In this document: piece by piece, positions 24,613-36,615 of the stretch
How the letters are laid out: each line of letters starts with the position of its first letter
Position numbering within the stretch: the first letter of the stretch is position 1
NCBI GenBank assembly: GCA_027563935.2
Contig: CM050447.1
Span: 13,980,501 to 14,044,500 of the forward strand
Direction of reading: 5' to 3'
Origin: Costus lasius
Taxonomy: Eukaryota; Streptophyta; Magnoliopsida; Zingiberales; Costaceae
DNA length: 64,000 nucleotides
Notes under the pieces: model-generated
Seen by the model: the letters and a program-made list of their open reading frames with translations, nothing else
Told to the model about the DNA's origin: nothing
Databases searched by the model: none
Translations under genes and position numbers: made by a program

Positions 24613-27600
24613 TTAAAAGAGTCGTCGCTTCATGTTTCCCATGGTAGCTTTGTACGTGCGTACCAGCAAGCCAACGCCGAGCCCTATGCCGAGGCAAACA
24701 CCAACACTGATCCCCACTCCAACCTTAACGCCCTCATTAAACCATGAGATTTGACCATCCTCTTCAGCATATGTCGTGTTAGAATACAAATTTTCATATT
24801 CGATATCTGTGTCATTTTCTGATCGGTCATCTTCATATCCTGATACCTACCACAAATCGAGCACCGAAAAACAGCATGCTGAGATTGGCTACAAATTATG
24901 GAATTTAATCCCATAAGTTATGTTAAGCCAACAGTTCAAGATAAAGAACATTATCTAAAGAAACGGCAGAAAAGGTATTTGATAACGCCAGCACCATCTT
25001 CAAGGATAAATGGCCCACGAGCTATGGATACAGTTGCTTGGCAGTGCTTAGAGACGTGATGGAAATAAGCTGAAGTAAATGCCATGTGGCTGGAATTACT
25101 AGGATCAAGGAGCCAAAATGCTTAAAGAAGCTGAGAAGAATCTGAAGGTTTTATGATTAGCATCATGGGCAAATATATCTCTAAGGCAATTGGTGACTAC
25201 CTAAACTTGTTCCAAATTCTTAGGAAGATATTTAGTCAGCAAAAATGAGCGCGTGAAGCACAACTAACATAGTATTGACCATGGCTAAGAAATGAGTGCC
25301 TATCTTCGAAAAATATAGGGTAGTTAGTAGCGATGATTGAAGAGATTCACAAGAGGAAAGAGCGAGGAGTGGCCCCAAGAAACTGATAAAACTGTTCTCC
25401 AATTGGAAATGTTGAAGCCACCAATTGTTGGTTGCAAATCTATCCGGTAATCACCATCATGCCAATATAAAAATTTGGCGGACAGAAAAACATAACATCG
25501 TTTAAGCCAGTCTTTTATGTTGTAGGTGACAATCCTAATGGAGGTTGATTTCCTATCACTTAGTATGAAGCACTAAAAAACTCAAACGAGTTCATCCTAA
25601 TTTAGATTGAGAAAATTCCTAACAGCATGTATAAACCTTATCAATATTGATATCAAGGGCATGCTATAAATGTTATTATGTTAGGCAGTAATTTTAGTTG
25701 TTAATAGAACTTTTATGTTTTAATAAAGGTTGTCGGTGCTCTCTTAAACAAAGGAAACACTAAAAGTTATTTCATCTTTAGTCTTACATGGAAGAGTTTC
25801 AGTTTGAGGGCATGACTTTCATTATGTCGAGGCACTGATCCAATAGGGATTTCCAAAGGCATTGATTGATTTCAATGTATAAACTCATGCCAAACTTAAA
25901 ATAAACCTAATGGGTGGAGTAAGAAGAAAATTATCAAGTTGTAGATGAAAAGTGAAAAAGGATTAACAATTATGAAGAACATAAGAGAATACATGATTAA
26001 TTACATAATAAGTTGCTTGAACTGCATCACCCTAAGAGAAGGCAACAAATCTTTCTTTCTACAATTATATTATATTGGGACATGTGCACACAAATAGTTA
26101 AATGAATGATGTTATGATACACAAAATCTAATGAAAGTGAACAGCATACTTTTAGTAGCCTTGCGTAAGATTTTAATATAAACATCAAATTAGTTTTTTA
26201 TTTAATGATAAAAGAGTTTAACGACATCAAAAACCTCAAGCATACTTTTCATAAGACAAAGCAAGATCGAAGTGCAGATACCCACAACTGATGCGAGCAG
26301 AGGACTCATCCCTAGATATTTGAGTATACCAAATAAAGAGTAGTTCTCCTATTATTAAAAGGGAAAAAAAATGGTACCGTGGTGTTTGCATAACTTACAA
26401 GACTCACAAATGAATACCAAAGTCGAAGGAAGAGATAGAAGCTAGTGAACAAAGAGTAATGAAGGGTGATTTAGATGATAGTACTATTAATAAGGAGACG
26501 AAGAGGTGGAGCCAAGAGGGGACTTATGCCCCCCACCAACCTATAGATTCTATAGACGGCAATGGATAAAAAGGTTAGTAAATAATTTAAGGATGTAGCA
26601 AAAGAACTAATTGAAAGAAGATAATTGGGACGCTAACACATAAGAACATTATTTACAATAATAGAAGATGTATGGGCAATTCTCAGAGCATGTACAAAAA
26701 CAAATGACCCAACAACTACGGAAACAATTGGTGTGGAAATGTTTAGAGGTGTGCAAGAAAATAAATTATGAGGAAAAAGATGCTATATTATAGATAACAT
26801 CAACGGAATGAGAAAACTAGCAACAAACATACTAATAGAAGTCACTCATACTCGGTGGTAATGATGGTGGTGATAGAGGCAATACTTTGAGAAGAATCTA
26901 AAGACTCCATAATAGCAACATGGGTAGTGCAATGTTTGGATAACTACCCTAACTTGTCCCAACAACGCCTATGAGGCTGATTTGGCTAGCTACAAATGAC
27001 TACATGGATCATAACCAATCCAACCACGAAAGATAGAGTAGTTAGTGGCAGTGAGTGTGAAGGTATCACCAAAAGGAAGAGCTATGATGGAACTAAAGAA
27101 GTCGATTAGATTGGAATAGTTGAATTCACCAATAGTTGGATGTGAATGGCGTGTAATCACCTTCAAGCCTAAATAACAAATCGTCAGTAAGAAAAATCAA
27201 ACATTATTTGAGTAAATCTTTCATACGGGCAGTGAAAGGATGATAGAGGATTATTTCATCTAACTTAGCATGAAGTAAAAAGAAAGTAAAAAACACTCAG
27301 AGTTGATCCTGCTTGATTTGGATTGAAAACTTCCTCACAGAGCATTTAAACTCTTAACAACATTTTTTGTTAGGGGCATCTCTCATAGTCTCTCATATCT
27401 CAATAGTAGAGAGCACCATAACCATGATCTGAATAAGAAACTCAATGATGTTGAGCAAGTGAGAATTACATAATTAAAATAGCATATGAGGTTAACTATA
27501 ACCATGATTCCGCATATTGGAAGCAGATAAATTGTCATCTTAGAAATAACAGCATCAAGGAAATTCAGAGATATATGGTGACAAAGTAAAAGAAAATACT

Positions 27601-28849
27601 ATAAAGTTACATGTCAACATATATTAAAATTTAATAACGTTAATTCAAAAAAAAAAGTAGAGATGATAAGGAAATTTCCAAACTCCATGACCTTTGAAAT
27701 AAAATTACAGTGAAATATGAAAAACGTAAACAGGAAAACAGTAATCCTAGCAAAGAATAAGAACAGAAAACTAGGATTTTCATTAAGTGATTAATGTAAG
27801 ACTACATTCTCGGACAAATGTGAAAAGAGATGAGAACTTGTAATGCTCAGCGAACTAGCCCTGTCATAACTATTAATTAACATATGAAGAAAAATATCCC
27901 ACTGAAAATAAAAGAAAACAATAATGTGAATTTTCTAGAAAGGACTTTAAAGGACTTTCCTATTTATGCATTCCACAGAGGTACATGTGAGATTGCATCC
28001 TCAAGTAAAACATGAACAATTAAAAATCATAACAAGAAATACCATGTTACGGAACAAAGTTCATTGAGGATATGGAACACAAATAAATCACGCATAATAT
28101 ATTCAGATCTTAACATAACAAAATAGTCATCTAGGTCTTTATGTGGAGATATATCTCGTTACCTGTGAATCCTTGAGTAAACAATCTTTCTTTGAGTTTG
28201 TTGAGTCACTAGTCAGGACTGGATCTGGTATAAGCTTCAAGTAGTGCTTCTCTTGGCAAGAAAGTTTAATTTTCTTGGTCAAGATAATGGGCTTCCCTGA
28301 GGCGCACCCAGCGACATACACCTCAATTATGGGTGTAGGAACTTCTGAGCTCTTAATCTTCCCATCAAAAAAACAACAGGAAGCTGTAGGAACAGTTTGA
28401 CATCTCATGCTCCATTTGCTTTTAGGTTTCTTAGCTTCCTCATCGTTTCTCAACTCCAGCACTCCACAAAGCAGCATATAATCTCCATCCCAAACATCAA
28501 ATCTTACACTTCCAGTCATCCTTATGATTTCCGTGCTAACAAAAGTAGCTTCTTCTGATTTTCTATCCATCCTATCTCTTCTAAGCAAGCAGGAGATGCT
28601 GTCGGAACACATGCCACTTCTTCTTCCATTAACTTCTAGGATAGTATCTGGAGTCAGGGATGTGTGCTTGATAGTGAGATGCGCAGGCGTTGAATCATCA
28701 ACCTCATAGTTTCTCAATCTCACATAAAAGATCTTCAAGTCAAGCCAAGGTGATGGCTTGGGAAGGTACAAAGGATGGATGATGATCTTCCTATCATCGC
28801 CATTCTTGTGGAACTTCTGCGGCTTGTAGCTACCACCATCCATGTTCAT
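24613..28849 (-). CDS. At1g01500-like membrane-anchored protein, two exons
   Basis: Exons 28163-28849 (229 codons) and 24613-24846 (77 codons plus stop), phase 0, donor CAG/GTAACG and acceptor TAG/GTATCAGG; 306 aa in all. The N-terminal part contains WLDLKIFYVRL, DDSTPAHLTI, SLLRR-like CLLRRDRMDRKSEEATFVST and MTGSVRFDVWDGD. Exon 2 is acidic, then has WFNEGVKVGVGISVG and a glycine-rich membrane segment (about residues 269-291), ending in the basic tail NMKRRLF. From memory this matches the plant family of Arabidopsis At1g01500 (about 327 aa), annotated as erythronate-4-phosphate dehydrogenase family though the fold is not an evident dehydrogenase. The function is unknown. The start is the first ATG after a likely leader-intron acceptor; a second Met lies two codons on. 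The 3.3-kb intron is repeat-filled. Confidence 0.85.
25120..27370. repeat. Two diverged direct repeat copies inside the At1g01500-like intron
   Basis: About 25,120-25,650 and 26,880-27,370 align with many substitutions. Shared landmarks are GAAGAATCT, GGGTAGTTAGT/GAGTAGTTAGT, CACCAATTGTTGG/CACCAATAGTTGG and a following AATCACC. They are probably remains of one old transposable element, or a dispersed repeat inserted twice. No coding domain is visible. Confidence 0.5.
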
Positions 28850-29515
28850 ATTGATTTTTGTAGCTTTTCTTTTCTGTCAAGCGAATTGTTAGCGCATTAG
28901 TATACTGATAAATGATAAAAACTCAATTATATAATGCTTCATCTAAAAACTCGAGAAATGGAAAAAGTTACCCGTACTGCGAATTCCACGAACATCGAAT
29001 AACTAATGAAGAAACTAAAACGAATAACAGATTACGTACCCCATCTAAACAACGTATGACAGACTAGAACATAACAGAAATTAAATTAAAAAAAATTGCA
29101 AAGAGGTGGACTATGTTCAAAAGAGTCCTAAATTAAACCTACCGAAAAAAAACAAAATTAGTTGTGTTAAACAGTATTAGTGGAAAAAAAAACAGTTTAA
29201 AAGATCCCAATAAAAAACTCTGATTTACGGAAGATTTTCTGCCATCTAATCGTAAAAGAACGGAGACAATTAGCACCTATGCAAATCATTATAAAAGATA
29301 GCAAGAATTTGGAAAGGACGATATAATTCATCTCGCTGAAGGTAAAAAGGCAACAGATAAAAGTTGTGCGGCATAAAAAGGGAAATTTTAGGGAAGTGCA
29401 AGGGTAAACGAACTCTTTACAGAATCTCAAATGTAGTGCGATAAACAAAAAACAGTAATAGAAGAAACGAAAAAGAAACAAAGAAAATATATAGAAAAGC
29501 AAGCCTACCAGATAA
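28850..29515. other. Probable leader intron of the At1g01500-like gene
   Basis: On the minus strand a donor-like CTG/GTAGGC near 29,512 and an acceptor-like GACAG near 28,877 bracket AT-rich sequence without ORFs. This would join a noncoding leader exon to the coding exon. It is inferred from splice-like signals only. Confidence 0.4.
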
Positions 29516-29860
29516 GTAATCAATCAATTCGGCGCTCTGGCTTCCGAAGCACGAATGCGCGGATCATACTGCTACAAACTCGGAGAGAAGAAATCAAATC
29601 GACAGCGGAAGGAGCATAAGATGTCCTTCCCGCGATCGAAGAAGAGCGTGTTCCCGAGCCGGAGCGGATCGAGGAGGAGGTCGGCAGCTTTCCCCGTCGC
29701 CTTCTTCTTCCGCACATCGGATAGAAACTGGAAAGCGTCAAATCGGATAAGGATCGAAGCCGGACCAGATCGTTCGCCTTGGCTGGCTTGTCCTCGGGTT
29801 GGATTCGATGGAGACTGAACGCATCCCGGCCGAGGGTTGGGCTCTTTGTGGGGCCCACAT
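29516..29860 (-). promoter_or_regulatory. Putative leader exon and promoter with a site II-type element
   Basis: A GC-rich block upstream of the leader intron. It contains GTGGGGCCCAC at 29849-29859, which includes the TGGGCC/GGNCCCAC core bound by TCP factors in many plant housekeeping promoters. A 112-codon minus-strand ORF here has no recognisable domain and I treat it as leader sequence. Confidence 0.35.
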
Positions 29861-30319
29861 TGGATTTGATCGACGGTCGCTTTTTCTGGCCGAAACTTCT
29901 GGATTTTATTTTGCTTTATTTATGCTCTCTATAGTTAAAAAATAATATAATCTTTAAATTTCAATTATTAATTATTATGAGTTTTCATATGCTAAATCTT
30001 AACTATTAATTCATAATATGAAAACCAATAATAAAAAATTAATTATGTTTACTTTTATTTTTATTATCATGATTATTATACTAACCATCTTCTAACTTTC
30101 ATAGATGAATTTAAGTGAAGTAACCCTTTTGATATTTATTTTTTATTAAATTTGTTAATTATTTATTATGATTGTTAATTATTGTGATATTCAGTGGCAT
30201 AACATTGTTATAGCTTCCTTTAATTCACATCGTTGTGATTCGAACATCTTCCAAGCAAAACACAATTCTGAATTTTTTTTATTGAAGAAATTGAAGCAAA
30301 TAAGGTGATGCATACAATT
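29861..30319. other. AT-rich spacer
   Basis: Between about 29,960 and 30,030 a short inverted pair (ATTATGAGTTTTCATA and TAATATGAAAAC) could form a hairpin. Otherwise I see nothing. The pseudogene's stop begins the next feature. Confidence 0.4.
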
Positions 30320-31023
30320 TTACTGTTGGCGCCCGCCAACTCTTGCCGTGAAGCGGTATACGGCGACGCCGACTCGCCTCCCAGGCGACGGCGGGTCGAA
30401 ATGCACCACGGACATGCCGAATACCTTCCCCGGCTTGCGGAAGAACACAACGTCCCTCTTCTCCACCTCATTAGATGCGCCATCACGAAGGCCGCATCGC
30501 CCTCCACGAACGCCCTCAGTGTCCGGAGCAGCGGATCGGTGAGGCGCTCATAGTAGACCACGTCCGACACAACGACAAGGTCGAACGCCGCCGCTCCGCC
30601 GTCGAGCATGGCGAACCTGGAGGGAACCAACGCCGATTCAGCGACGGCGATGCCGTTGGATTCGGCATTGAAGCTGAGGTTCGGTGGACGTGGGGGAGAT
30701 CAGTGAGGGTGACGCCGGCGCCGAGGATAGCGGCAGTGGCGATCCCGACGAGGTAGGCGCCGGATCCGAGCTCGAGGATGCGGATCTGGATCTGGGAGGG
30801 TTAGGAGTATGGAGGGGTGGCGGTCGAGGAGAAAGACGAGGGAGGAAGAGGCTGGTCAGAGTTGGAAAAAGAGGTCCTCGCGGTCGGATCTGACGGATGA
30901 TCAGCTCGCCGTCCTCGCTGCTCTCCTGGCAATCTAAAGTTGAAGCTTCTTTGTCACCAGGTCGTACACCCTTTTCTTCATCATTTAATTCTCATTTTTC
31001 TTGCTCTTCTTCTCCTTCGCCAT
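30320..31023 (-). pseudogene. Decayed METTL21-type S-adenosylmethionine methyltransferase
   Basis: Read across frames on the minus strand, this starts MAKEKKSKKNE and includes EDLFFQL (the seven-beta-strand N-terminus), ILELGSGAYLVGIA (motif I, SAM binding), VTLTDLPHV and FDLVVVSDVVYYERLTDPLL (post II). It ends with GKVFGMSVVHFD and VGVAVYRFTARVGGRQQ. These match plant lysine methyltransferases of family 16 (METTL21-like). At least four lesions are visible: stops and frame changes in the first 60 codons, a frameshift after TDLPHVH near 30,690 and another after HLMRW near 30,460. Parent and donor loci are not in the window. The lack of introns may mean a retrocopy or a naturally intronless gene. 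Confidence 0.75.
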
Positions 31024-31376
31024 GGAGGCTCGTCGACTCGTCGTCGTATTCGTTGATCATATTTGGACGAAGGGTGGGCACTGCGAACAGCTAGGGCATC
31101 GCGACGCCTCATGGCATCGGACCGGCAGGCGTCAAACCAGAGCGTGGTCCGGACAGCCCAACAAGACTTGGGTTGGCCCTGGCTTTGGAGTTCTATTTCA
31201 TAGTACAAAATCTTCAAATTGGGCTCGTTGTGTCGTTAAGGCCTACTCTAGTCTCTATAGAAGGCATTCCGCAACTCAACGACATTCATAGTTACAAAAC
31301 AAGATACATTTTACTTTATGTCAATCTTGAGCCTTTTCCAAACAATTTGAATTTCTTGACATTCCAGGTTAGTACG

Positions 31377-32970
31377 TGTAATAACCCAAACTTTTTAGAA
31401 AAATCAAAATTTATCTTAAGGAATTTTTGTTGAATCTTTTAGATTTTTATAAAATTGTTCATAGGGACTCGAACCCAGGAGGTGCATTTTGGGTGAGCTC
31501 AACCGAACAACTGAGCTAATTCACAATTTAATTTTAATTCGCGACCGTTTTTATTTATTTCTGAGTTAGTTTAATTTCCAGGGATGAATAAACTTGCCGT
31601 CTTCCCTGTTTGTTGCAACGACTTAGTGGTCATCTTCGCCTTTCTATTCTGGGACACATTTTGCGTCAATTTAAGAGTGCTTCTGTTCAATTTGACGAGA
31701 ATAGATCCTTAGTCAGTCTTTGAACTGTGAGGCGCTGCCAAGAGGGAGAAATCAATAATCAAGCTTGAACCAGTCGCCGAAGTTCGAGCAGCGCTGCCTC
31801 AAGCATTGGTCTTCCAACACCTCCATCGACACAACTTTGACACCCAGGGCTACGATACAGCTTCGCAGCAAGGTAATATTACTTGTTTGTTGTTTTGATG
31901 AATTTTTGTTAGATTTTGTTAGGTTTCGTGTGTTGATGGCGGCAACGCCAACGTTGATACGCATTGGCCACTACGAGTGTTTCGATCGAATGTCGAATGC
32001 TGACACAGCTAGTTCTAGAGCTTTCCTTCATCGTCAGGAGTTGTCTGGCGAGGATTGGCGACAAACAGATGATCAACGCACCCTCGGGAGCTCGCCGGCG
32101 CAAACAGCGGCCTTGCATGACAGCATGGCAAGCGGGTGGTTCAGTTCTGATTTTCTAGATTTGGATTGGTTTATTTGAAATAAACCCGGCCCAATCTCGG
32201 GCTAAGTTTTGGAGTTGATTTGAATCGGCTCAACTGATTGAGCAATTCAATTTCAATTTCACCCCAGTGTTAGTTTTTTGACAGGTTCGAGTTGATTTCA
32301 GTCAAATTTGGGCCGGTCCAAATACTCGTCAGAAAACTTATGAAATTGTCTATCCAATGGTACTAAGTGTGTCACTAGGTAGCTTATATATTTTGTGTAA
32401 TTTGTGGTTTAAAGTGTCGGTTTGACTTGGTTCAAAGTGATTTTGAGCGGTTCAGTGGTTTTTAGGTCTGGTTCGCTGGATCTAAGATCGGTTTCCTAGG
32501 GTTTTGGATGTTTGATATCTGTTGGTAGTCTTGGTTTTCAAGAAAAAATCTTATTTGATTGAGTTTATGTACAAATCTATGTTACAGAGTGATTGATCTA
32601 GTAATTAACTTACATTGTTTGATAATTGATTTACTTGGCTTCTCAAAGGTAAGACCTTAAACCAGATTTCTATAGATAAGGTTTGTTATCCTTATTTCCA
32701 TTGACTTAGATACTGAGTTATTGGATTATTCACGACAAAGATAAAAAGTTTTACTTATTGGATTACTCACAAGGGATTGTAAATCATGTATGAAAAGTTA
32801 ATTCTAAATGAGTGGAGGCATGAGTTGTTGTAGAGGTTTAGCTGCATATTTTGATGACAAATATTGTATTTATAAAAGATATTTTATAGGAGTTAAACTT
32901 ATATTATTCTCCTTAGATTGTAAAATTATAATAAATTATTTTATTCTTGCATTGGTACTAGGGTGTAACA
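31377..32970. mobile_element. Possible 1.6-kb solo LTR
   Basis: The termini TGTAATAACCC and GGGTGTAACA are LTR-like in the same way as the 20.6-kb solo LTR. The flanking five bases GTACG and GTATA match only in three positions, so the boundaries are tentative. There are no coding domains. The left 150 bp carry a tRNA-like segment on the minus strand. Confidence 0.35.
31458..31525 (-). other. tRNA-like segment with A and B boxes (SINE-head-like)
   Basis: The minus strand shows TTAGCTCAGTTG (31508-31519, A box) and GGTTCGAGTCC (31465-31475, B box, matching the GGTTCGANTCC consensus). GCTC/GAGC could form a D stem. The acceptor stem does not pair and no anticodon arm is clear, so this is not a functional tRNA. 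A tRNA-derived SINE head or a polymerase III-like promoter relic is more likely. Confidence 0.45.
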
Positions 32971-33972
32971 GTATAATAATGTAAAAATTATCGGTGCTAC
33001 AATAAGGCAATTTGCTCATTGACTTCGATACATGAAATGGTGATCTGACGTGACATGAAATGAAAATGAAGCAGAGATGATCGATGCAGACAGACAAAAC
33101 ACCAAGCCATCTCAGATCTCCGAGCTGCAAGCTAGCGAGACAAGATCCCTGTTTTTTTGAGCAAACTGACAATTGAGACAGGCAGGTTTTCCTGAAAATC
33201 AACCGGACATGGGCCAAGGCCTCTTGAATCCTCACACCTCCTAGATTACTTGCTCGCGTTTCACTGCATAATACCTGGGATTGGACACTGATTCTACAGA
33301 AATATGTATCTGGTTTGTTCTTCTTCCCCCTGACAGCTAGTGGCAGTCCCACTCTCACAGCGTCTCCACCACAGCCCTCTTTTGTTCAACTAAGAAATGT
33401 TGCAGAAGTTGCATGTAATAAAGTAAATTGTTACCAACTGGAAAGAAAAATGACACTGAAGACTTTGTCAGAGAAGGCCTGGCAGCTGTTATTGACTTTT
33501 GGGAGCATGACATAAGTGCGGCAATCTGGATATGAACATTCCAGTGAACTGCAATTCGTGTAGATTAATTAGGCAGGCAGAATGAGAATAAAGGTTGTGA
33601 ATTATTGGAGCTGGTGGCTTCCTGCCCCTACGGCCAATCACGTCAGTCTTGACTATACTGAACTAATCGCTTGTCGCCACTCTCGCTCATATGGAGAAGC
33701 TTCATGGACACTTTGACTGAGCATGATTGACTTTGATTCCATAAAATGAAGATCACGATGGAATCACAGATCACGATCATTGATAGACATATAGTGTAAG
33801 TTTCCCCGTCAACTATGGCTTCTTAGGATTTGACCAATGCATCTCAAGGAAAGACTACGCGCCCTTTCCTAGCGGCAATGTGTTCCTCCCACTTCATCAT
33901 AGAACCCAAGTCTACACGCGTCCTATTGACACGGATAAAGCTTCGCACTTTAACTCTTGGGCCTGTTGCCTG
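32971..33972. other. Spacer, no gene recognised
   Basis: Mixed composition with short overlapping ORFs, such as 140 codons on the minus strand at 32,936-33,358. None has a recognisable domain. No structured repeat is seen. Confidence 0.4.
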
Positions 33973-35176
33973 GGCTGTTTCCTTGGGAGGAAAAAGAGAG
34001 GGAAGGGAAGAGAAAATTATTTTCTACTGTTTCCTTTAGTAGAATATGAAAGGACAAAAAGAAAAGTGAGAGGGAATGTGGAGTGATTTCCTTTGGAATT
34101 TTTTTTCTCCAATTTGGAGAGAAATCAATTTTCGCTCGTGTCCGCTTCTGCCTCACGCCCAACCATCGCCTCCTTCCGCCTCCGCCTGTGTCCGCTACCG
34201 AGCTCCTGCCTGCCGCCCCTCCCCAGCAAGCTCGGGGCTCTCGCCTGCCGTAGCTCCCGAGCTCGCTCGCATCTGCTTGTACCTCGCGCCTAGCCATCGC
34301 CTGCCTCTCGCCTGCTTCCGCCTCACGCCTGACACTGCCACTGCCGCTGCCCCTCCCGCCTATTTTGCCTGCCGCTACTCCTGAGCTCTCGAGCTCCTAC
34401 ATGCCGCTAAGCCGGTCCCGAGCTCCCAACCTCCCGCCTATTGCTGCGTCACTCCCGAGCTCCCAAGCTCCCGCTTGCAGCTGGCCCTCCCTGCCGACGC
34501 ACCCGCTTCCCTGTCGCCGCGCCCGCCTCCCTGCCGCCGCTCCCGCCTCCCTGCACCAGCTACCGAGGGCACGCCTGCCCCCTTTGCTGATCCCGCCTCC
34601 GTCTCCCGAGCTCACCCGCCTCTTGAGCTTTGCCCGCCTCCCGTTCCCTAGCTCGCCCACCACTCGAGCTCGCCTGCCTCCATCTGCCGAACCCGCCTCC
34701 AGCTCTCGAGTTCGCCCGCCTCCTAAGCTTGCCCGCCGCTCGAGCTTGCCTGCCTCCATCTGTCGAACTCGCCTCCCTCTCCCGAGCTCACCCGCCTCCT
34801 GAGATTTGCCCGCCTCCTGCTCCCTAGTTCGCCCTTGCCCTTGTCGTCAACGCCTTCCAAGCTCGACGCCCTCGCTGCCGACACCCCTCCAGCCCTCGCC
34901 CTTGCCCTCGCCGCCGACACCCCTCCAGCTCCAACCCTCGCCCTCACCCTCGCCCTCGCCCTTGCCCTCGCGGATGGCTATCGTCGGCTGGCGAGAGCGG
35001 CAAGCGCGAATGCTTCCTCAGCCGACTTTTTTTATTTTATTATTATTTTTTTATTTTTCTTTCATTCCAAGGAAACAAATTACATCCCTTACTATTCTTT
35101 TCTTTTCCCTCGTGATTCCTTTCCTTCTATTTATTTCTTCTCTTCTAGTTTTCTTTCCCTCTAAGAAAACAGAGCC
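33973..35176. mobile_element. Foldback-like element with purine-rich arms and GC minisatellite core
   Basis: The left arm starts GGCTGTTTCCTTGGGAGGAA; the reversed right arm starts GGCTCTGTTTTCTTAGAGGG. Both arms continue as GGAAAGGAA-type sequence for 100 bp or more. The target duplication is unclear. The arms enclose a GC-rich CCCGAGCTC/CCGCCTCC minisatellite. The plan parallels the 10,977-12,170 element, but the end sequences differ. Confidence 0.45.
34140..34980. repeat. GC-rich minisatellite (CTCCCGAGCTC, CTCGCCCTTGCC)
   Basis: Repeats of CCGCCTCC, GAGCTCGCC and, towards the right end, CTCGCCCTCGCC. Long Pro/Ala/Ser-rich ORFs on the plus strand and Arg/Gly-rich ORFs on the minus strand are by-products of the composition. 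Confidence 0.75.
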
Positions 35177-36615
35177 TTGAGGAATCAATTAGTGGGTTTA
35201 CTTGGTGACAATTAAAGGTCAACGCAATATATCGATATAATACTAATAATAATAATAAATTTTTATTTTATTATGAATGATGTGTGAAGTTAGAATGCTG
35301 CCTAAACCCTTAGCCAAAGAATAACTTAGGGTGACCATGGCCTTTTCTATGCAACCAGTGTTGATTGAAGTTGGGTAGTAGAAGCAAAAACAAGGTTGTT
35401 TGAGATTATTGTGCTGGTTGGGAGATTTTTGTATTATAATTTCTCTAAGTATTGACATTTATATTAAGTCATAATTCTTAACTCATATCCTTGAATTATT
35501 TTTAGTAGAAACATGTGAGGCTAATCAAATGATAACTCTACCATCTATAATAGCCTTTTTTTTTTCCTATTTGATTATCATCTAGAAACTAGCTTCCTAC
35601 TTGTACCTTTACTTGGACTACCTAGTGAAAAAAAATATTAGTTTGAATATAAGCATTTTCAATGATATTGTGATTCTTTATATCTATAAGTTAAAACATT
35701 TGAATTTTTTTTTTCATTTGTAGGTCATAATAAAGTTATCATACCACAATTTAGTCCCACATGAAAAATAACATAAATACTATAATGAAATATAGGGATA
35801 TCAAAACTAATAAATTACTTTTCTAAGTTGAAAATATTATGCTAAAATGATTTCAAGGGAAACCTACTCTTGAGCATTACTAATAATAGAGAATAAACAT
35901 AAGTTTTAGATGGAAGAGACTATGATACTTTAGTTTGGTCCCATATAAAAATTAGTAGAAAAATTATCATTTGAGCCTTACCAAAATGTAGGAAAAGAGT
36001 ATCTATAAATCTATAAAAAGATGAAAAAAAATAGAAATATCTTATTTATGTAGATGATCTTTTTCTACATGAAGTAATTTTATTTTTTATAATTTCTATA
36101 CATTTATTTTTTTATAAATTTACTAATTTCTTTCGAATAAATAATTTTGATATTAGGATAACTCATATATTAATGGTACAAGTATAAAGCCATACATATT
36201 AATTTGATTAAACTTTATGGTGTTTCTTGTCTTTATATGGAGGTGGTGGGTGCATAATGAAAACAAAAAAGAGCACGTGCATAATACTAGAAAGGTTAGG
36301 CAACTTGCACAATTAAATTATTGTATTCGCTGTGTCATATGATTAATCTATTAAATTCATGAGCCAATTAATGCACATCTGACTCGATCGGGTCCGGACG
36401 TGACCGATTGCTTCCTCAGCGGCTAGCCTGATCCGAAATCGACACTATTTGCTGGCGGGCCGCGGCCCACCAATAGTCAAATGCGGCGGCCAGAGCGTTC
36501 ACACCTACTCCTGTCGACAAAAAAGGCAAAGCGCGATTAAATCGACAAATCAAACCTCATCGATTTCCTCGATCGAACTCCTCGCTCCTCCCATGTCACT
36601 CTCCAGCTCCTAGCC
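35177..36615. other. AT-rich spacer and promoter region of the LRR kinase
   Basis: AT-rich with poly-T and poly-A runs until about 36,370, then GC rises into the 5' flank of the LRR kinase. I see no gene. A TATA box could not be fixed. Confidence 0.4.

Noticed and set aside
31458..31525. Functional tRNA gene
   Set aside because: A and B boxes are good, but the acceptor stem does not pair and no anticodon arm can be drawn.
34365..34802. Proline-rich 145-codon ORF and its antisense Gly/Arg-rich ORF
   Set aside because: Product of a GC-rich minisatellite inside a foldback-like element; no signal peptide, domain or codon bias separate from the repeat.
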